A stretch of DNA of 64,000 nt from Haloferax sp. Atlit-12N (GCF_003383095.1 NZ_PSYW01000001.1:1364001-1428000), one strand, 5' to 3'; positions 17,713 to 27,196 are shown, counted from the first letter of the stretch. The notes: generated by a model not told the origin, from the letters alone. Numbers and translations are program-made.

Positions 17713-18696
17713 ATGGAGTTCACCGACCGTCCCCGCAGGCTTCGAACCGACGGGATTCGCCCGCTCGTCTCGGAGACGACCCTCGACGCGACGGACCTCG
17801 TCGCGCCAGTCTTCGTGGACGCGACGACCGAGGAACGCGTCCCCATCGAGTCCATGCCGGGTCATGAGCGCGTGCCGGTCGCTGAGGCCGCCGACCGCGT
17901 CGCCGAGGTCCGCGAGGCGGGCGTCGAGGCCGTCATCGTCTTCGGCATCCCCGAGTCGAAAGACTCCGAAGGCACTCTCGCGTACGCGCGAGACGGAGTC
18001 GTACAGGAGGCCGTCCGCGCCATCACCACCGAGACGGACGCCTACGTCATCACGGACGTGTGTCTGTGCGAGTACACCGACCACGGTCACTGCGGAGTGC
18101 TGGAGGACCACGCCGAGGACGACCCGACCCTGACGGTCGAAAACGAGCCGACCCTCGACCTGCTCGCGGAGACGGCCGTCTCTCACGCCGAGGCGGGCGC
18201 GGACATGGTCGCCCCCTCGGCCTCGATGGACGGGATGGTTGGCGCGATTCGCGCCGCCCTTGACGACGCCGGCCGCGACGAGGTTCCCATCATGTCCTAC
18301 GCCGCGAAGTACGAGAGCGCCTTCTACGGTCCCTTCCGCGACGCGGCCGACGGCGCACCCGCCTTCGGCGACCGGCGGCACTACCAGATGGACCCGGCGA
18401 ACGCCCGCGAGGCGCTACGCGAGGTCGCGCTCGACGTGGAACAGGGCGCGGACGTGCTGATGGTCAAACCGGGCCTGCCGTATCTCGACATCATCCGCGC
18501 CATCCGCGAGGGGTACGACCACCCGGTCGCCGCCTACAACGTCTCCGGCGAGTACGCGATGCTCCACGCCGCCGCCGAGAAGGGCTGGCTCGACCTCGAC
18601 GAGGTCGCCCGCGAGTCGCTGTTGTCGATGAAGCGGGCGGGTGCGGACCTCATCATCACGTACTTCGCGGAGCGCGTGGCGGAGCAGCTCGACTGA
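17713..18696 (+). CDS. hemB: delta-aminolevulinic acid dehydratase (porphobilinogen synthase)
   Basis: Condenses two 5-aminolevulinate molecules to porphobilinogen in tetrapyrrole synthesis. The 327 residues match the family. Schiff-base lysines lie in SYAAKYESAFYG (Lys 199) and LMVKPGLPYLD (Lys 252). Cysteines 117, 119 and 127 in DVCLCEYTDHGHC form the zinc site. The start MEFTDRPRRLRTDGIRPLV is typical. It is separated from the other hem genes by the two ammonium modules, an unusual interruption of the pathway cluster. Probably transcribed alone. Confidence 0.96.
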   Translation: MEFTDRPRRLRTDGIRPLVSETTLDATDLVAPVFVDATTEERVPIESMPGHERVPVAEAADRVAEVREAGVEAVIVFGIPESKDSEGTLAYARDGVVQEAVRAITTETDAYVITDVCLCEYTDHGHCGVLEDHAEDDPTLTVENEPTLDLLAETAVSHAEAGADMVAPSASMDGMVGAIRAALDDAGRDEVPIMSYAAKYESAFYGPFRDAADGAPAFGDRRHYQMDPANAREALREVALDVEQGADVLMVKPGLPYLDIIRAIREGYDHPVAAYNVSGEYAMLHAAAEKGWLDLDEVARESLLSMKRAGADLIITYFAERVAEQLD

Positions 18697-19040
18697 GGTG
18701 ACGACCGGGCGAGTCGAACGCCCCGAACCCGTCAGTTCGAACGCCGAACTACGTGACACGATACCGCGGTGCGCACGGCCAAAACACACTTGTCAGGCAA
18801 CATTTTCCTGAACGTTCGTCCACAGAACGTCTGAGAATCTCAAAATCCTTGGACGATATACAACCTTATATGCGTAATATTCTAGCCTATTTTGTGCAGT
18901 TGTGGTATTACGCCCCACTAAATTTGACAAAATCAACCCCACACTTTATGTACTAACTCACCATGAAGCCGAACCGTGATGAAGCACCAGAATCCACACG
19001 GATACGGAGCAAAAGTAGCTGAACGGTCACTCGTGACCGC
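18697..19040 (+). promoter_or_regulatory. regulatory region upstream of amt-1
   Basis: About 340 bases with no gene. The second half is AT-rich with two possible TATA boxes (CCTTATATG near 18863 and CTTTATG near 18942). At 18811-18820 and 18825-18833 lie AACGTTCGTC and GAACGTCTG. The latter nine bases recur exactly in the amt-2 promoter at 21082-21090, so this is a candidate site for a nitrogen-responsive regulator. Confidence 0.5.
19024..19039 (+). promoter_or_regulatory. 16-base palindrome touching the amt-1 start
   Basis: CGGTCACTCGTGACCG is an inverted repeat with 7-base arms and a 2-base spacer. It ends one base before the ATG at 19041. It could be an operator, or an RNA hairpin that hides the first start codon and favours the GTG at 19056. 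Confidence 0.4.
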
Positions 19041-20459
19041 ATGGGGTGGGCAGTCGTGATTCCACTACAGGTCGACCCGAGCGTTATCGCGCAGGGGGTC
19101 AACTACGTCTGGATCCTCGTCGTCTCGTTCCTCATCTTCTTCATGCAGCCGGGCTTCGCGCTCTTAGAGGCAGGGCAGGTACGCGCGAAGAACGTGGGCA
19201 ACGTACTGATGAAGAACATGACCGACTGGGCGCTCGGCGTGCTCGTCTACTTCCTCGTCGGCGCGGGGGTCGCGACAATCGTCGGCGGCCTCACGTCGCC
19301 CGGCGGCTTCGACGTCGCCGCCGCGTTCTCGTACATCGGCGACTCCGGCGCGTGGATTGACTGGCTCTTCGGAGCCGTCTTCGCCATGACCGCCGCCACC
19401 ATCGTCTCCGGCGCGGTCGCAGAACGCATGGACTTCCGCGCGTACATCGTCTTCGCGGCCACCATCACGGGGTTCATCTACCCCGTCGTGCAGGGCATGA
19501 CGTGGTCCGGTGGCCTCCTCTCGGGGAGCGGTTACATCGGTGCGGCACTCGGTGTCGGCTACCTCGACTTCGCCGGTGCGACCGTCGTCCACATGTGCGG
19601 CGGCATCGCCGGCCTCGTCGGCGCGAAGATGGTCGGCCCGCGTAAGGGCCGCTTCGACGCCAACGGCGACAGCCAGCCCATCCCGGGCCACTCGATGCTG
19701 CTCGCCGTCCTCGGCACGCTCATCCTCGCGTTCGGCTGGTACGGCTTCAACGTCGGTACGCAGGCGACGGTCCTCGCGACCACCGAAAGCGGCGGTCTGG
19801 AGTTCATGGGTGCCGCGCTCGGTCGCGTCGCTCTCGTGACGACCCTCGGCATGGGCGCCGGCGCGGTCGCCGCGATGATCGTCTCGACGAGCTACCAGGG
19901 CAAGCCTGACCCCCTCTGGATGGCGAACGGCCTGCTCGCCGGTCTCGTCGCAGTCACCGGCGCCGTCCCCCACGTCACGTGGTGGGGCGGCCTCATCCTC
20001 GGCGCGCTCGGCGGCGCAATCGTCCTGCCGGCGTACCGCTGGACTGTCGACTCGCTCAAAATCGACGACGTGTGTGGCGTCTTCGCCGTCCACGGCGTCG
20101 CGGGCGCGGTCGGCACGGCACTCATCCCGGTCTTCGCAGTTAGCGGCTTCTCCGGCACGCAACTCGTGATGCAGGTCATCGGCGTGGTCGTCATCGCCGC
20201 GTGGACCATCCTCGCCTCGGCGGTCGTCTTCGCCATCGCGGACGCCGCCTTCGGCCTCCGCGTCTCGGAAGAAGAGGAAGTCGAAGGCCTTGACGTCGGC
20301 GAACACGGCGTCTCGGTCTACCCCGAATTCGTCGGCGACGCGGGTCCCGACGGCGCGCTCGGCTCGCCCACGGCGACCGACGGCGGCAGCAACGTGCGCA
20401 CCGACGGTGGCGTCGCGGAAGACGAAGCTGTCGAAGCCAACGGAGGTGACAGCCAATGA
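19041..20459 (+). CDS. amt: ammonium transporter (first copy)
   Basis: Amt/MEP/Rh channel for ammonium uptake. The 472 residues show about eleven membrane spans. Conserved features are [20 protein letters not shown], the signature [30 protein letters not shown], and the second pore histidine region [18 protein letters not shown] cytosolic tail of about 60 residues rich in Gly, Asp and Thr follows. The start may be the ATG at 19041 or the GTG at 19056; the GTG version ([10 protein letters not shown]) aligns better with the second Amt (MLTPLQADLA). It overlaps glnK by four bases (ATGA), so the two are translationally coupled. Confidence 0.95.
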   Translation: MGWAVVIPLQVDPSVIAQGVNYVWILVVSFLIFFMQPGFALLEAGQVRAKNVGNVLMKNMTDWALGVLVYFLVGAGVATIVGGLTSPGGFDVAAAFSYIGDSGAWIDWLFGAVFAMTAATIVSGAVAERMDFRAYIVFAATITGFIYPVVQGMTWSGGLLSGSGYIGAALGVGYLDFAGATVVHMCGGIAGLVGAKMVGPRKGRFDANGDSQPIPGHSMLLAVLGTLILAFGWYGFNVGTQATVLATTESGGLEFMGAALGRVALVTTLGMGAGAVAAMIVSTSYQGKPDPLWMANGLLAGLVAVTGAVPHVTWWGGLILGALGGAIVLPAYRWTVDSLKIDDVCGVFAVHGVAGAVGTALIPVFAVSGFSGTQLVMQVIGVVVIAAWTILASAVVFAIADAAFGLRVSEEEEVEGLDVGEHGVSVYPEFVGDAGPDGALGSPTATDGGSNVRTDGGVAEDEAVEANGGDSQ

Positions 20460-20815
20460 GCGACGAAGAACAGGGCATCAAGATGGTGATGGCCATCATC
20501 CGCCCCGACAAGCTCTCGGACGTGAAGACCGCGCTCGCTGAGGCGGGCGCGCCGTCGCTCACCGTCACCAACGTCTCCGGCCGCGGCTCCCAACCCGCGA
20601 AGAAAGGTCAGTGGCGCGGCGAGGAGTACACCGTCGACCTCCACCAGAAGGTCAAAGTCGAGTGCGTCGTCGCCGACATTCCCGTCGACGACGTGGTCGA
20701 AGCCATCGCCGAGTCCGCCCACACGGGCGAGAAAGGCGACGGAAAGGTGTTCGTCCTCCCCGTCGAGAGCGCCGTCCAAGTCCGCACCGGTAAGGAGGGC
20801 AACCCGGCAGTCTGA
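20456..20815 (+). CDS. glnK: PII signal protein GlnK (first copy)
   Basis: PII trimer that blocks the Amt channel when nitrogen is plentiful and senses ATP/ADP and 2-oxoglutarate. 119 residues. The T-loop region is [21 protein letters not shown], with the tyrosine at the usual uridylylation position. The B-loop [19 protein letters not shown] and the nucleotide-contact C-terminus are present. A strong Shine-Dalgarno GGAGGTGA lies inside the end of amt, about 9 bases before the ATG. It is nearly identical to the second GlnK except at the termini. Confidence 0.96.
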   Translation: MSDEEQGIKMVMAIIRPDKLSDVKTALAEAGAPSLTVTNVSGRGSQPAKKGQWRGEEYTVDLHQKVKVECVVADIPVDDVVEAIAESAHTGEKGDGKVFVLPVESAVQVRTGKEGNPAV

Positions 20816-20930
20816 GCGCGCACTAACGACCGAAACCGACTCGAAGTCTCTGTTTGCCACTCCCGCCGCGGCCCGCGTGAGTGCGCACCCGACTGGGGTT
20901 TGACGAACGACCCGAACTATTCCTATTACT

Positions 20931-20955
20931 AATCCTACACTACATTCGTAGGATT
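20931..20955. repeat. inverted repeat AATCCTAC-N9-GTAGGATT
   Basis: Perfect 8-base arms around a 9-base spacer, about 115 bases after the first glnK stop. There is no following T-run, so a regulator site is at least as likely as a terminator. Confidence 0.5.
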
Positions 20956-21053
20956 GCGTGGCAACATTTGTTTACTGAGTGCTAGCCTTACGTCCTTATA
21001 CAACACATACATCATCCTATATCGGACATACGTCTCTCAGAACGCCCTTTTGT

Positions 21054-21089
21054 AGACGTTTGTCAACGCGAACCGTTATATGAACGTCT
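21054..21089. promoter_or_regulatory. inverted repeat flanking the amt-2 TATA region
   Basis: AGACGTT (21054-21060) and AACGTCT (21083-21089) are perfect complements and enclose the TTATATG element. A protein bound here would cover the basal promoter. The right arm is part of the GAACGTCTG motif shared with amt-1. Confidence 0.5.
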
Positions 21090-21194
21090 GTAGATAGCAT
21101 CTCTCATGGTTCGCGAGACATTCGGTCGCGAATCGAGCACCAATATGAACGACTGTCCAACTTCACAGCACGAACTGTTCGTCGGAGGCATCGT

Positions 21195-22565
21195 ATGTTG
21201 ACACCCCTGCAGGCCGACCTCGCTTCGGTGGTCGAGGCCGTGAACCTCGTGTGGGTCCTCACGGTCACGTTCCTCATCTTCTTCATGCACGCCGGCTTCG
21301 CCATGCTCGAAGCCGGGCAGGTCCGCGCGAAGAACGTCGCCAACCAACTGACCAAGAACCTGCTGACGTGGAGTATCGGCGTCATCGTGTTCTTCCTACT
21401 CGGCGCGGCCGTGTCGTCAATCGTCGCCGCCTTCACCGGCGGCCCCGCGACGACGATTTCCGGGGCGTTCATGAGCCTCTACGCGCCCGACGCCTCGGCG
21501 ACGACGGCGTGGGTCGACTGGCTCTTCGGCGCCGTCTTCGCCATGACCGCCGCCACCATCGTCTCCGGTGCCGTGGCGGGCCGCGCCCGGCTCCGCGCGT
21601 ACCTCACGTACACCATCCTCATCGCGGGCGTCATCTACCCCGTCGTCGTCGGCTTCACCTGGGGCGGTGGCTTCCTCGACGCCCTCGGCTTCCACGACTT
21701 CGCGGGCGGCATGATCGTCCACGGCATGGGCGGTATCGCCGGTCTCACCGCGGCGTGGATTATCGGCCCGCGCATGAACCGCTTCAAGCCCGACGGCACG
21801 GCGAACGTCATCCCCGGTCACTCCATCACGTTCGCCGTCCTCGGCACGCTCATCCTCGCGTTCGGCTGGTACGGCTTCAACGTCGGCACCGCCGCCGCGC
21901 CCCTCGCGTACGCCGACGGCGCGGTCACGCTCGGCTCGTTCGCCTTCGTGGGCCGCGTCGCCCTCGTGACGACCCTCGGCATGGCCGCCGGCGCAATCGG
22001 CGCTGGCGGGGTCGCCATGTACAAGACCGGCAAGGTCGACACGCTCTACGTCGCAAACGGCCTCCTCGCCGGGCTCGTCGGCGTCACCGCCATCGCGGAC
22101 GACATCGTCTGGCCGGGCGCGCTTGTCGTCGGCCTCCTCGCCGGCGCGCAGCTCCCGGTCGTCTTCGAGTTCGTCGAAAAGCGCCTCCACATCGACGACG
22201 TGTGCGCGGTCTTCCCCGTTCACGGTTCCGCGGGCATCCTCGGCGCGCTCCTCTACCCCGTGTTCGCCGTCCCGCTGTGGCACGACGGCGCGTCCTTCGT
22301 CTCGCTCGCCGTCCCGCAGGTCATCGGCGTCGGCGTCATCGCTATCTGGACGTTCGCCGCGACCGCGGTCGTCTTCGGCGGCTTCCGGGCCATCGGTCAG
22401 GTCCGCGTCTCTTCGGACCACGAGCGCGAGGGCCTCGACACCGCCGAGCACGGCGTCGACACCTACCCCGAGTTCGGGTCGCCCGATGCCGACACCGGCA
22501 TCCGCACCGACGGCTCCGGCGTCCCGAGCGGGGATGGATTCATGACGACGGGCCGGGAGGACTAA
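21195..22565 (+). CDS. amt: ammonium transporter (second copy)
   Basis: 456 residues, the same eleven-span Amt architecture as the first copy: MLTPLQADLASVVEAVNLVW start, [36 protein letters not shown], and DDVCAVFPVHGSAGILGA. Compared with copy one, the pore-2 loop reads HDFAGGMIVH and the C-terminal tail is shorter (EHGVDTYPEFGSPDADTG). The start ATG follows GGAGG. It ends three bases before the second glnK. Divergence of the transporters beside near-identity of the PII proteins suggests different affinities under similar regulation. Confidence 0.95.
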   Translation: MLTPLQADLASVVEAVNLVWVLTVTFLIFFMHAGFAMLEAGQVRAKNVANQLTKNLLTWSIGVIVFFLLGAAVSSIVAAFTGGPATTISGAFMSLYAPDASATTAWVDWLFGAVFAMTAATIVSGAVAGRARLRAYLTYTILIAGVIYPVVVGFTWGGGFLDALGFHDFAGGMIVHGMGGIAGLTAAWIIGPRMNRFKPDGTANVIPGHSITFAVLGTLILAFGWYGFNVGTAAAPLAYADGAVTLGSFAFVGRVALVTTLGMAAGAIGAGGVAMYKTGKVDTLYVANGLLAGLVGVTAIADDIVWPGALVVGLLAGAQLPVVFEFVEKRLHIDDVCAVFPVHGSAGILGALLYPVFAVPLWHDGASFVSLAVPQVIGVGVIAIWTFAATAVVFGGFRAIGQVRVSSDHEREGLDTAEHGVDTYPEFGSPDADTGIRTDGSGVPSGDGFMTTGRED

Positions 22566-22568
22566 CTC

Positions 22569-22940
22569 ATGAGTGATTCCGACCTTCCGAACGACGGCGA
22601 CATCAAACTCGTCATGGCCGTCATCCGCCCCGACAAGCTCTCGGACGTGAAAACCGCGCTCGCCGAAATCGGCGCGCCGTCGCTCACCGTCACCAACGTC
22701 TCCGGCCGCGGCTCTCAGCCCGCGAAGAAGAGCCAGTGGCGCGGCGAGGAGTACACCGTCGACCTCCACCAGAAGGTCAAAGTCGAATGCGTCGTCGCCG
22801 ACATCCCGGCCGACGACGTGGTCGACGCCATCGCCGACGCCGCCCACACGGGCGAGAAAGGCGACGGGAAGGTGTTCACCTTCCCCGTCGAGAGCGCCGT
22901 CCAAGTCCGTACCGGCAAGACCGGACGCGACGCGGTCTGA
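22569..22940 (+). CDS. glnK: PII signal protein GlnK (second copy)
   Basis: 123 residues. From the [15 protein letters not shown] segment to [11 protein letters not shown] it differs from the first GlnK at only a few positions, and the DNA is also almost the same there. The N-terminus has a short insert (SDLPNDGD). T-loop [12 protein letters not shown] with the conserved Tyr is intact. It is expected to gate the second Amt, though mixed trimers of the two PII proteins are plausible given their similarity. Confidence 0.96.
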   Translation: MSDSDLPNDGDIKLVMAVIRPDKLSDVKTALAEIGAPSLTVTNVSGRGSQPAKKSQWRGEEYTVDLHQKVKVECVVADIPADDVVDAIADAAHTGEKGDGKVFTFPVESAVQVRTGKTGRDAV

Positions 22941-23120
22941 GCCGCTCATTCTCTGTCGGCGGTTCTCGTACCGTCTCCGCGTCCGTCGCTCCGACCGGCG
23001 ACGAGGTTATATCGGTTCGGTCGAACGTACCGGTGGCCCCTCGCGGGGCGAGAGCCGAACCCACGCGAAACCGTTTTTCCGCTCCGCACCGAGCGTCGTG
23101 ACGATGAGCGGTGGCTCCAC

Positions 23121-23825
23121 GTGGTGACTGTCGCGGTCCTCGGCGGACTCGCCGTCGCGCTGTTCGGAATGGCAGTCGCCGGACTGCTCGCCGACCGGTA
23201 TCTCTCCGAACCCGACGACCTCCGCGCCGACCTCCTCGTCAGCGACGCGAACAAGTGGGCCGTCTTCGCCCTCCTGTGCGGCTACGTCCTCGTCGTCGAG
23301 GGGCGACCGCTGTCCTCGATGACCGGCCGCTCGCTGGACCCCCTCGCGTTCGTCGCGGTGGTCGGCGGCGGCGTCTTCGTCCTGTTCGCCGCGAACGCGG
23401 TGACGACGCCCGTCTTCGACCGACTCGGCGTGGGGGGTCTCGACGAGGGAATGACCGGACTGGCCTCGCTGTCGGTCAGACACCGACTCTTCGTGGCCGG
23501 GACCGCCGGCGTCACGGAGCAGGTGCTGTTCCACGGCTACGCCGTCGAGCGACTCCTCGAACTCACCGGAAGCCCGCTTCTCGCGGGCGGCGTCTCGTTC
23601 GCCGCGTTCACCGCGAGCCACGCCGTCGGCTGGGAGCGCGGCGCGGTCGCCAGAATCGCCGTCCCCGCGCTCCTGACGACGGTCATGTACCTTCTCGTGC
23701 GCGACGTGGTCGCGCTCGCCTGCATCCACGCGCTCAACGACGCGGTCGGGTTGCTCGTGGCCGGGTCGGTGGAGAAGGCCGACGACGACGGCGCTGAGGC
23801 CGCCGCGGACGGGACGGCGCGGTAG
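23121..23825 (+). CDS. CPBP family intramembrane metalloprotease
   Basis: 234 residues from GTG at 23121; GTG at 23124 is equally possible, and the ATG at 23104 is out of frame. About six membrane spans. The Abi/CPBP motifs are visible: EQVLFHGYAVERLLE (motif 1, with Glu and a His replacing the usual second Glu/Arg context), FTASHAVGW (motif 2), and ACIHALNDAVG (motif 4). Such proteases resemble Rce1 prenyl proteases and bacteriocin-immunity proteins. An acidic tail ends the protein. It lies between glnK-2 and hemL on the same strand. Confidence 0.8.
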   Translation: MVTVAVLGGLAVALFGMAVAGLLADRYLSEPDDLRADLLVSDANKWAVFALLCGYVLVVEGRPLSSMTGRSLDPLAFVAVVGGGVFVLFAANAVTTPVFDRLGVGGLDEGMTGLASLSVRHRLFVAGTAGVTEQVLFHGYAVERLLELTGSPLLAGGVSFAAFTASHAVGWERGAVARIAVPALLTTVMYLLVRDVVALACIHALNDAVGLLVAGSVEKADDDGAEAAADGTAR

Positions 23826-23942
23826 GTCCGCCGCAGTCCCGACGCCCGACAGTTCACGCCGGCCGTGTCGTCTACTGGTTCGCCGGTGGCAGGTGCGGCC
23901 GACCCAGTAAGGTCTTTCCCGCGAGCGGTCGAACCGGCGCGC

Positions 23943-25280
23943 ATGAACCACGACGAGTCAAGGGCGCTGTACGACCGCGCGCTGTCCGTGCTCGCCGGCG
24001 GCGTGAACTCCTCCGTCCGGGCGACGCAACCGTACCCGTTCTTCGTCGAGCGCGGCGACGGCGCGCACGTCATCGACGCCGACGGGAACCGCTACGTCGA
24101 CTACGTGCTGGGCTACGGGCCGCTGCTCTACGGCCACGACGCCCCCGAACCCGTCCAGTCGGCGGTCCAGAAGCACGCCGCGGCCGGGCCGATGTACGGC
24201 GCGCCGACCGAAATCGAGGTCGAACACGCCGAGTTCGTCGCGCGACACGTCCCCTCCGTCGAGATGCTTCGGTTCGTCAACTCCGGCACGGAGGCGACCG
24301 TCTCGGCGGTCCGCCTCGCCCGCGGCGTCACCGGCCGCGACAAAATCGTCGTCATGCAGGGCGGCTACCACGGCGCACAGGAGTCCACGCTCGTCGAGGG
24401 CGGCCCCGGCGGCGCGAAGCCCTCGACGCCCGGCATCCCCTCGTCGTTCGCCGACCACACCATTCCCGTCCCGTTCAACGACGAGGAGACGGTCCGCGAG
24501 GTGTTCGAGGAACACGGCGAGGACATCGCGGCGGTACTGACCGAGCCGATTCTGGCGAACACGGGCATCGTCCACCCGGTCGACGGCTACCTCGAAGCCC
24601 TCCGCGACGTGACCGAAGAACACGGCGCGCTCCTCATCTTCGACGAGGTCATCACCGGCTTCCGCGTCGGCGGCCTCCAGTGCGCGCAGGGCAAGTTCGG
24701 CGTCACGCCCGACCTCACGACGTTCGGGAAGATTATCGGCGGCGGCTTCCCCGTCGGCGCGGTCGGCGGCAAGGCCGAACTCGTCGAGCAGTTCACCCCC
24801 GGCGGCGACGTGTTCCAGTCGGGCACCTTCTCGGGTCACCCGGTCACGATGGCCGCGGGCCACGAGTACCTGAAGTACGCCGCCGAAAACGACGTGTACG
24901 GACACGTCAACCGCCTCGGCGAGAAGCTTCGGTCGGGCATCACGGACATCCTCGAAGACCAGGCCCCCGAGTACACCGTCGTCGGCACGGACTCGATGTT
25001 CAAGACGGTGTTCACGCGCCACGGGACGGCCGAGCGCGCCGACGCCTGCGCCGACGGCTGTGCGCAGGTCGAGTCGTGTCCCAACTACGACGCCTGCCCG
25101 AAGACTGGCGCGGACGTGTCGAAGGCGGAGACCGACCGCTGGGAGCGCGTCTTCTGGCAGGAGATGAAAGACCAAGGTGTGTTCCTCACGGCGAACCAGT
25201 TCGAATCGCAGTTCGTCTCCTACGCCCACACCGACGAGGATATCGAGGAGACGCTGGAAGCGTACAAGCAAGCGCTGTAG
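23943..25280 (+). CDS. hemL: glutamate-1-semialdehyde 2,1-aminomutase
   Basis: PLP enzyme making 5-aminolevulinate from glutamate-1-semialdehyde, the C5 route into tetrapyrroles. 445 residues from the ATG at 23943 ([20 protein letters not shown]). The PLP lysine is in [13 protein letters not shown] (Lys 263), with [11 protein letters not shown] before it. A haloarchaeal-looking insert near residues 366-390 holds four cysteines ([17 protein letters not shown]), absent from the bacterial enzymes I recall and suggestive of a metal site. It precedes the other hem genes, with two small opposite-strand genes between. Confidence 0.96.
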   Translation: MNHDESRALYDRALSVLAGGVNSSVRATQPYPFFVERGDGAHVIDADGNRYVDYVLGYGPLLYGHDAPEPVQSAVQKHAAAGPMYGAPTEIEVEHAEFVARHVPSVEMLRFVNSGTEATVSAVRLARGVTGRDKIVVMQGGYHGAQESTLVEGGPGGAKPSTPGIPSSFADHTIPVPFNDEETVREVFEEHGEDIAAVLTEPILANTGIVHPVDGYLEALRDVTEEHGALLIFDEVITGFRVGGLQCAQGKFGVTPDLTTFGKIIGGGFPVGAVGGKAELVEQFTPGGDVFQSGTFSGHPVTMAAGHEYLKYAAENDVYGHVNRLGEKLRSGITDILEDQAPEYTVVGTDSMFKTVFTRHGTAERADACADGCAQVESCPNYDACPKTGADVSKAETDRWERVFWQEMKDQGVFLTANQFESQFVSYAHTDEDIEETLEAYKQAL

Positions 25281-25316
25281 GCGCGTCCCGACCGGCGACC
25301 CGCCGAAGAAACTTTT

Positions 25317-25496
25317 TTACGACGCTATCGCCCGAGAGAGCCCGAGGTACGCCGGAAGTCCGAGGACGGCGGCCAGTCCGACGGTGAGGAAAAGCGGGAC
25401 GACCCCCGTCGGGTCCGGCGCGAAGATGAATCCGAGCGGGAGCGCGACGACGAACGCGACGCCGAAGGTGAGCGCGAGACGGAGGGGCCTGTTCAC
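25317..25496 (-). CDS. 59-residue two-span membrane protein
   Basis: GTG start at 25496. The sequence MNRPLRLALTFGVAFVVALP and onwards has one span near residues 7-26, a polar FAPDPTG turn, and a second span near 33-55. Coding composition is good. It is convergent with hemL and upstream of nothing obvious. It matches a type of small haloarchaeal membrane protein (DUF7534-like, from memory). Function unknown. Confidence 0.5.
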   Translation of the reverse strand: MNRPLRLALTFGVAFVVALPLGFIFAPDPTGVVPLFLTVGLAAVLGLPAYLGLSRAIAS

Positions 25497-25607
25497 GTCG
25501 GAGGCGTCGCCGCGAAGGCGGATAACTGTTCGGCACTGCGATACGAACGCGGTTCGGCCGTGCGAGCGACGGTCGCTCGCGCGACTGCGACCCGGCGCGA
25601 ACGCGAC

Positions 25608-25997
25608 TCACTCGGCCCGCAGTCGCGCCTCGGCCGCCCGCCACAGCGGCGGGTAGGTCAGGGCGACGCCGGCGCCGAGACAGACCGCCCACGAGACGAG
25701 GATACCGACTGGGTTTCCTTGGAGTTCGAGGAGGACTAACAGCGGAATCCAGACGGCGGTCACGACGAGGCCGATACCCCAGACGCGGGCGACGAGACGG
25801 AGGCGAAGGGGGCGCGCGAGGAGGAGCGCGAGCGCGATGAGCGCGGCCGCGACGAGGCCGGCGAACCACGGCGGTTCGACGCCGACCGACGAGAGAAACA
25901 GGTCGAGGGGCGCGACGACCGAGGTCAGGCCGAACAGGAGGAGCGCGACGACGACGAAGTCGCCGACCTGCCGGACGACCGAATCGAGGGCGGACAT
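25608..25997 (-). CDS. membrane protein, unknown (DUF7536-like)
   Basis: 129 residues from the ATG at 25997 (MSALDSVVRQVGDF). Longer readings of this frame overlap the hemC promoter with poor composition. Four hydrophobic segments: about 13-33, 44-60, 68-88 and 95-112. No motif is recognised. It is divergent from hemC, sharing about 100 bases of upstream DNA. The family label is tentative. Confidence 0.7.
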   Translation of the reverse strand: MSALDSVVRQVGDFVVVALLLFGLTSVVAPLDLFLSSVGVEPPWFAGLVAAALIALALLLARPLRLRLVARVWGIGLVVTAVWIPLLVLLELQGNPVGILVSWAVCLGAGVALTYPPLWRAAEARLRAE

Positions 25998-26103
25998 CGT
26001 CCGGGTCGTCGCGCGGGGACTGTATCGGTCTTCCGTTCGGGTTCGACCCGACGCGCGGGAGCGAACTGGAGGGCTTTTCAACGCGGGGACCGGACTGACG
26101 CGT

Positions 26104-27195
26104 ATGACTACAACACTTCGCTTGGCGACGCGAGGGTCGGCGCTCGCTCGCGCGCAGGCCGCGAGCGTGCAGGGGGCGCTCGCGGGCCGCCGACTCGACG
26201 TCGAACTCGTCGAAGTCGAGACCACGGGCGACCGGATTCAGGACGAACTCATCCACCGACTGGGCAAGACCGGCGCGTTCGTCCGCGCGCTCGACGAGCG
26301 CGTCCTCGACGGCGAGGTCGACGCCGCGGTCCACTCGATGAAAGACATGCCGACCGAGAAGCCCGCCGACCTCGTCGTCGCGGGTGTTCCCGAGCGCGCG
26401 CCGGCGGGCGACGTGCTCGTCACGGCCGAGGGCCACGACATCGACGACCTACCGGAGGGAGCCGTCGTCGGCACGTCGTCGCTCCGCCGGCAGGCCCAAC
26501 TGCTGAACTACCGCGAGGACCTCGAAGTCGAGCCCCTCCGGGGCAACGTCGACACCCGCATCGAGAAACTGCTGGCGACGCACCTCCAGCGCGAACACGA
26601 GGCCCGCGTCGAAAACGACAAAGAGCGGCAAGAAAAGAAGGGAAAGACCGACCACGAAGAGGCGTTCGACGAGACCGCAGACGAGTGGTTCGAGGGACTC
26701 ACCGAACTCGAACGGCAGGCGCTCGGCCGGAAGGTCGAAACCGAGTACGACGCCATCGTCCTCGCCGAGGCGGGACTCAAGCGCAGCGGCCTCACCGAGA
26801 AGGTGAACTACGAGCGCCTGCCGCGGACGACGTTCGTCCCCGCGCCCGGACAGGGAGCCATCGCCGTGACCGCCGCGGACTCGGAGGTCATCGACCTCAT
26901 CCACGACAAACTCGACCACCCGCGGACCCGCGTCGAGACGACCGTCGAACGGACCATCCTCGCCGAACTCGGCGGCGGCTGTATCGCCCCGGTCGGCGTC
27001 CACGCCCTCCTGCAGGGCGAACACGTCCACGTCGACGTGCAGGTGCTGGCGACCGACGGCTCGGAGTCAATCAAGACCTCTCGGGACCTCCCCGTCGGCA
27101 ACCACGCCAACGCCGCCCGCGAGTTCGCGGCGGCCCTGCGCGACCGCGGTGCCGGCCAGTTAGTCGATGCCGCCCGCGAGGAGGCCGAGGAGTGA
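26104..27195 (+). CDS. hemC: hydroxymethylbilane synthase (porphobilinogen deaminase)
   Basis: Polymerises four porphobilinogens to hydroxymethylbilane. 363 residues from the ATG at 26104 (MTTTLRLATRGSALARAQA). Conserved arginines in SSLRRQAQLL and the RGNVDTRIEKL block are present. The dipyrromethane-attachment cysteine is in LGGGCIAPVG. A charged insert of about 50 residues (ENDKERQEKKGKTDHEEAF onward) lies between the two halves and is not found in bacterial HemC as I remember it. First gene of a tight hemC-SUMT-hemD run. Confidence 0.95.
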   Translation: MTTTLRLATRGSALARAQAASVQGALAGRRLDVELVEVETTGDRIQDELIHRLGKTGAFVRALDERVLDGEVDAAVHSMKDMPTEKPADLVVAGVPERAPAGDVLVTAEGHDIDDLPEGAVVGTSSLRRQAQLLNYREDLEVEPLRGNVDTRIEKLLATHLQREHEARVENDKERQEKKGKTDHEEAFDETADEWFEGLTELERQALGRKVETEYDAIVLAEAGLKRSGLTEKVNYERLPRTTFVPAPGQGAIAVTAADSEVIDLIHDKLDHPRTRVETTVERTILAELGGGCIAPVGVHALLQGEHVHVDVQVLATDGSESIKTSRDLPVGNHANAAREFAAALRDRGAGQLVDAAREEAEE

Positions 27196-27196
27196 G

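Larger units (their letters stand above)
20816..21194 (+). promoter_or_regulatory. intergenic regulatory region between the two amt-glnK modules
   Basis: About 380 bases without a gene, AT-rich from 20920 to 21110. It contains two inverted repeats listed separately, a TATA-like CGTTATATG near 21075, the shared motif GAACGTCTG (21082-21090), and a Shine-Dalgarno GGAGG about 7 bases before the amt-2 ATG. The second module therefore has its own promoter with a leadered transcript. Confidence 0.55.

Noticed and set aside
21417-22949. 510-codon minus-strand frame over amt-2/glnK-2
   Set aside because: Antisense of Amt and PII; composition is artefactual.
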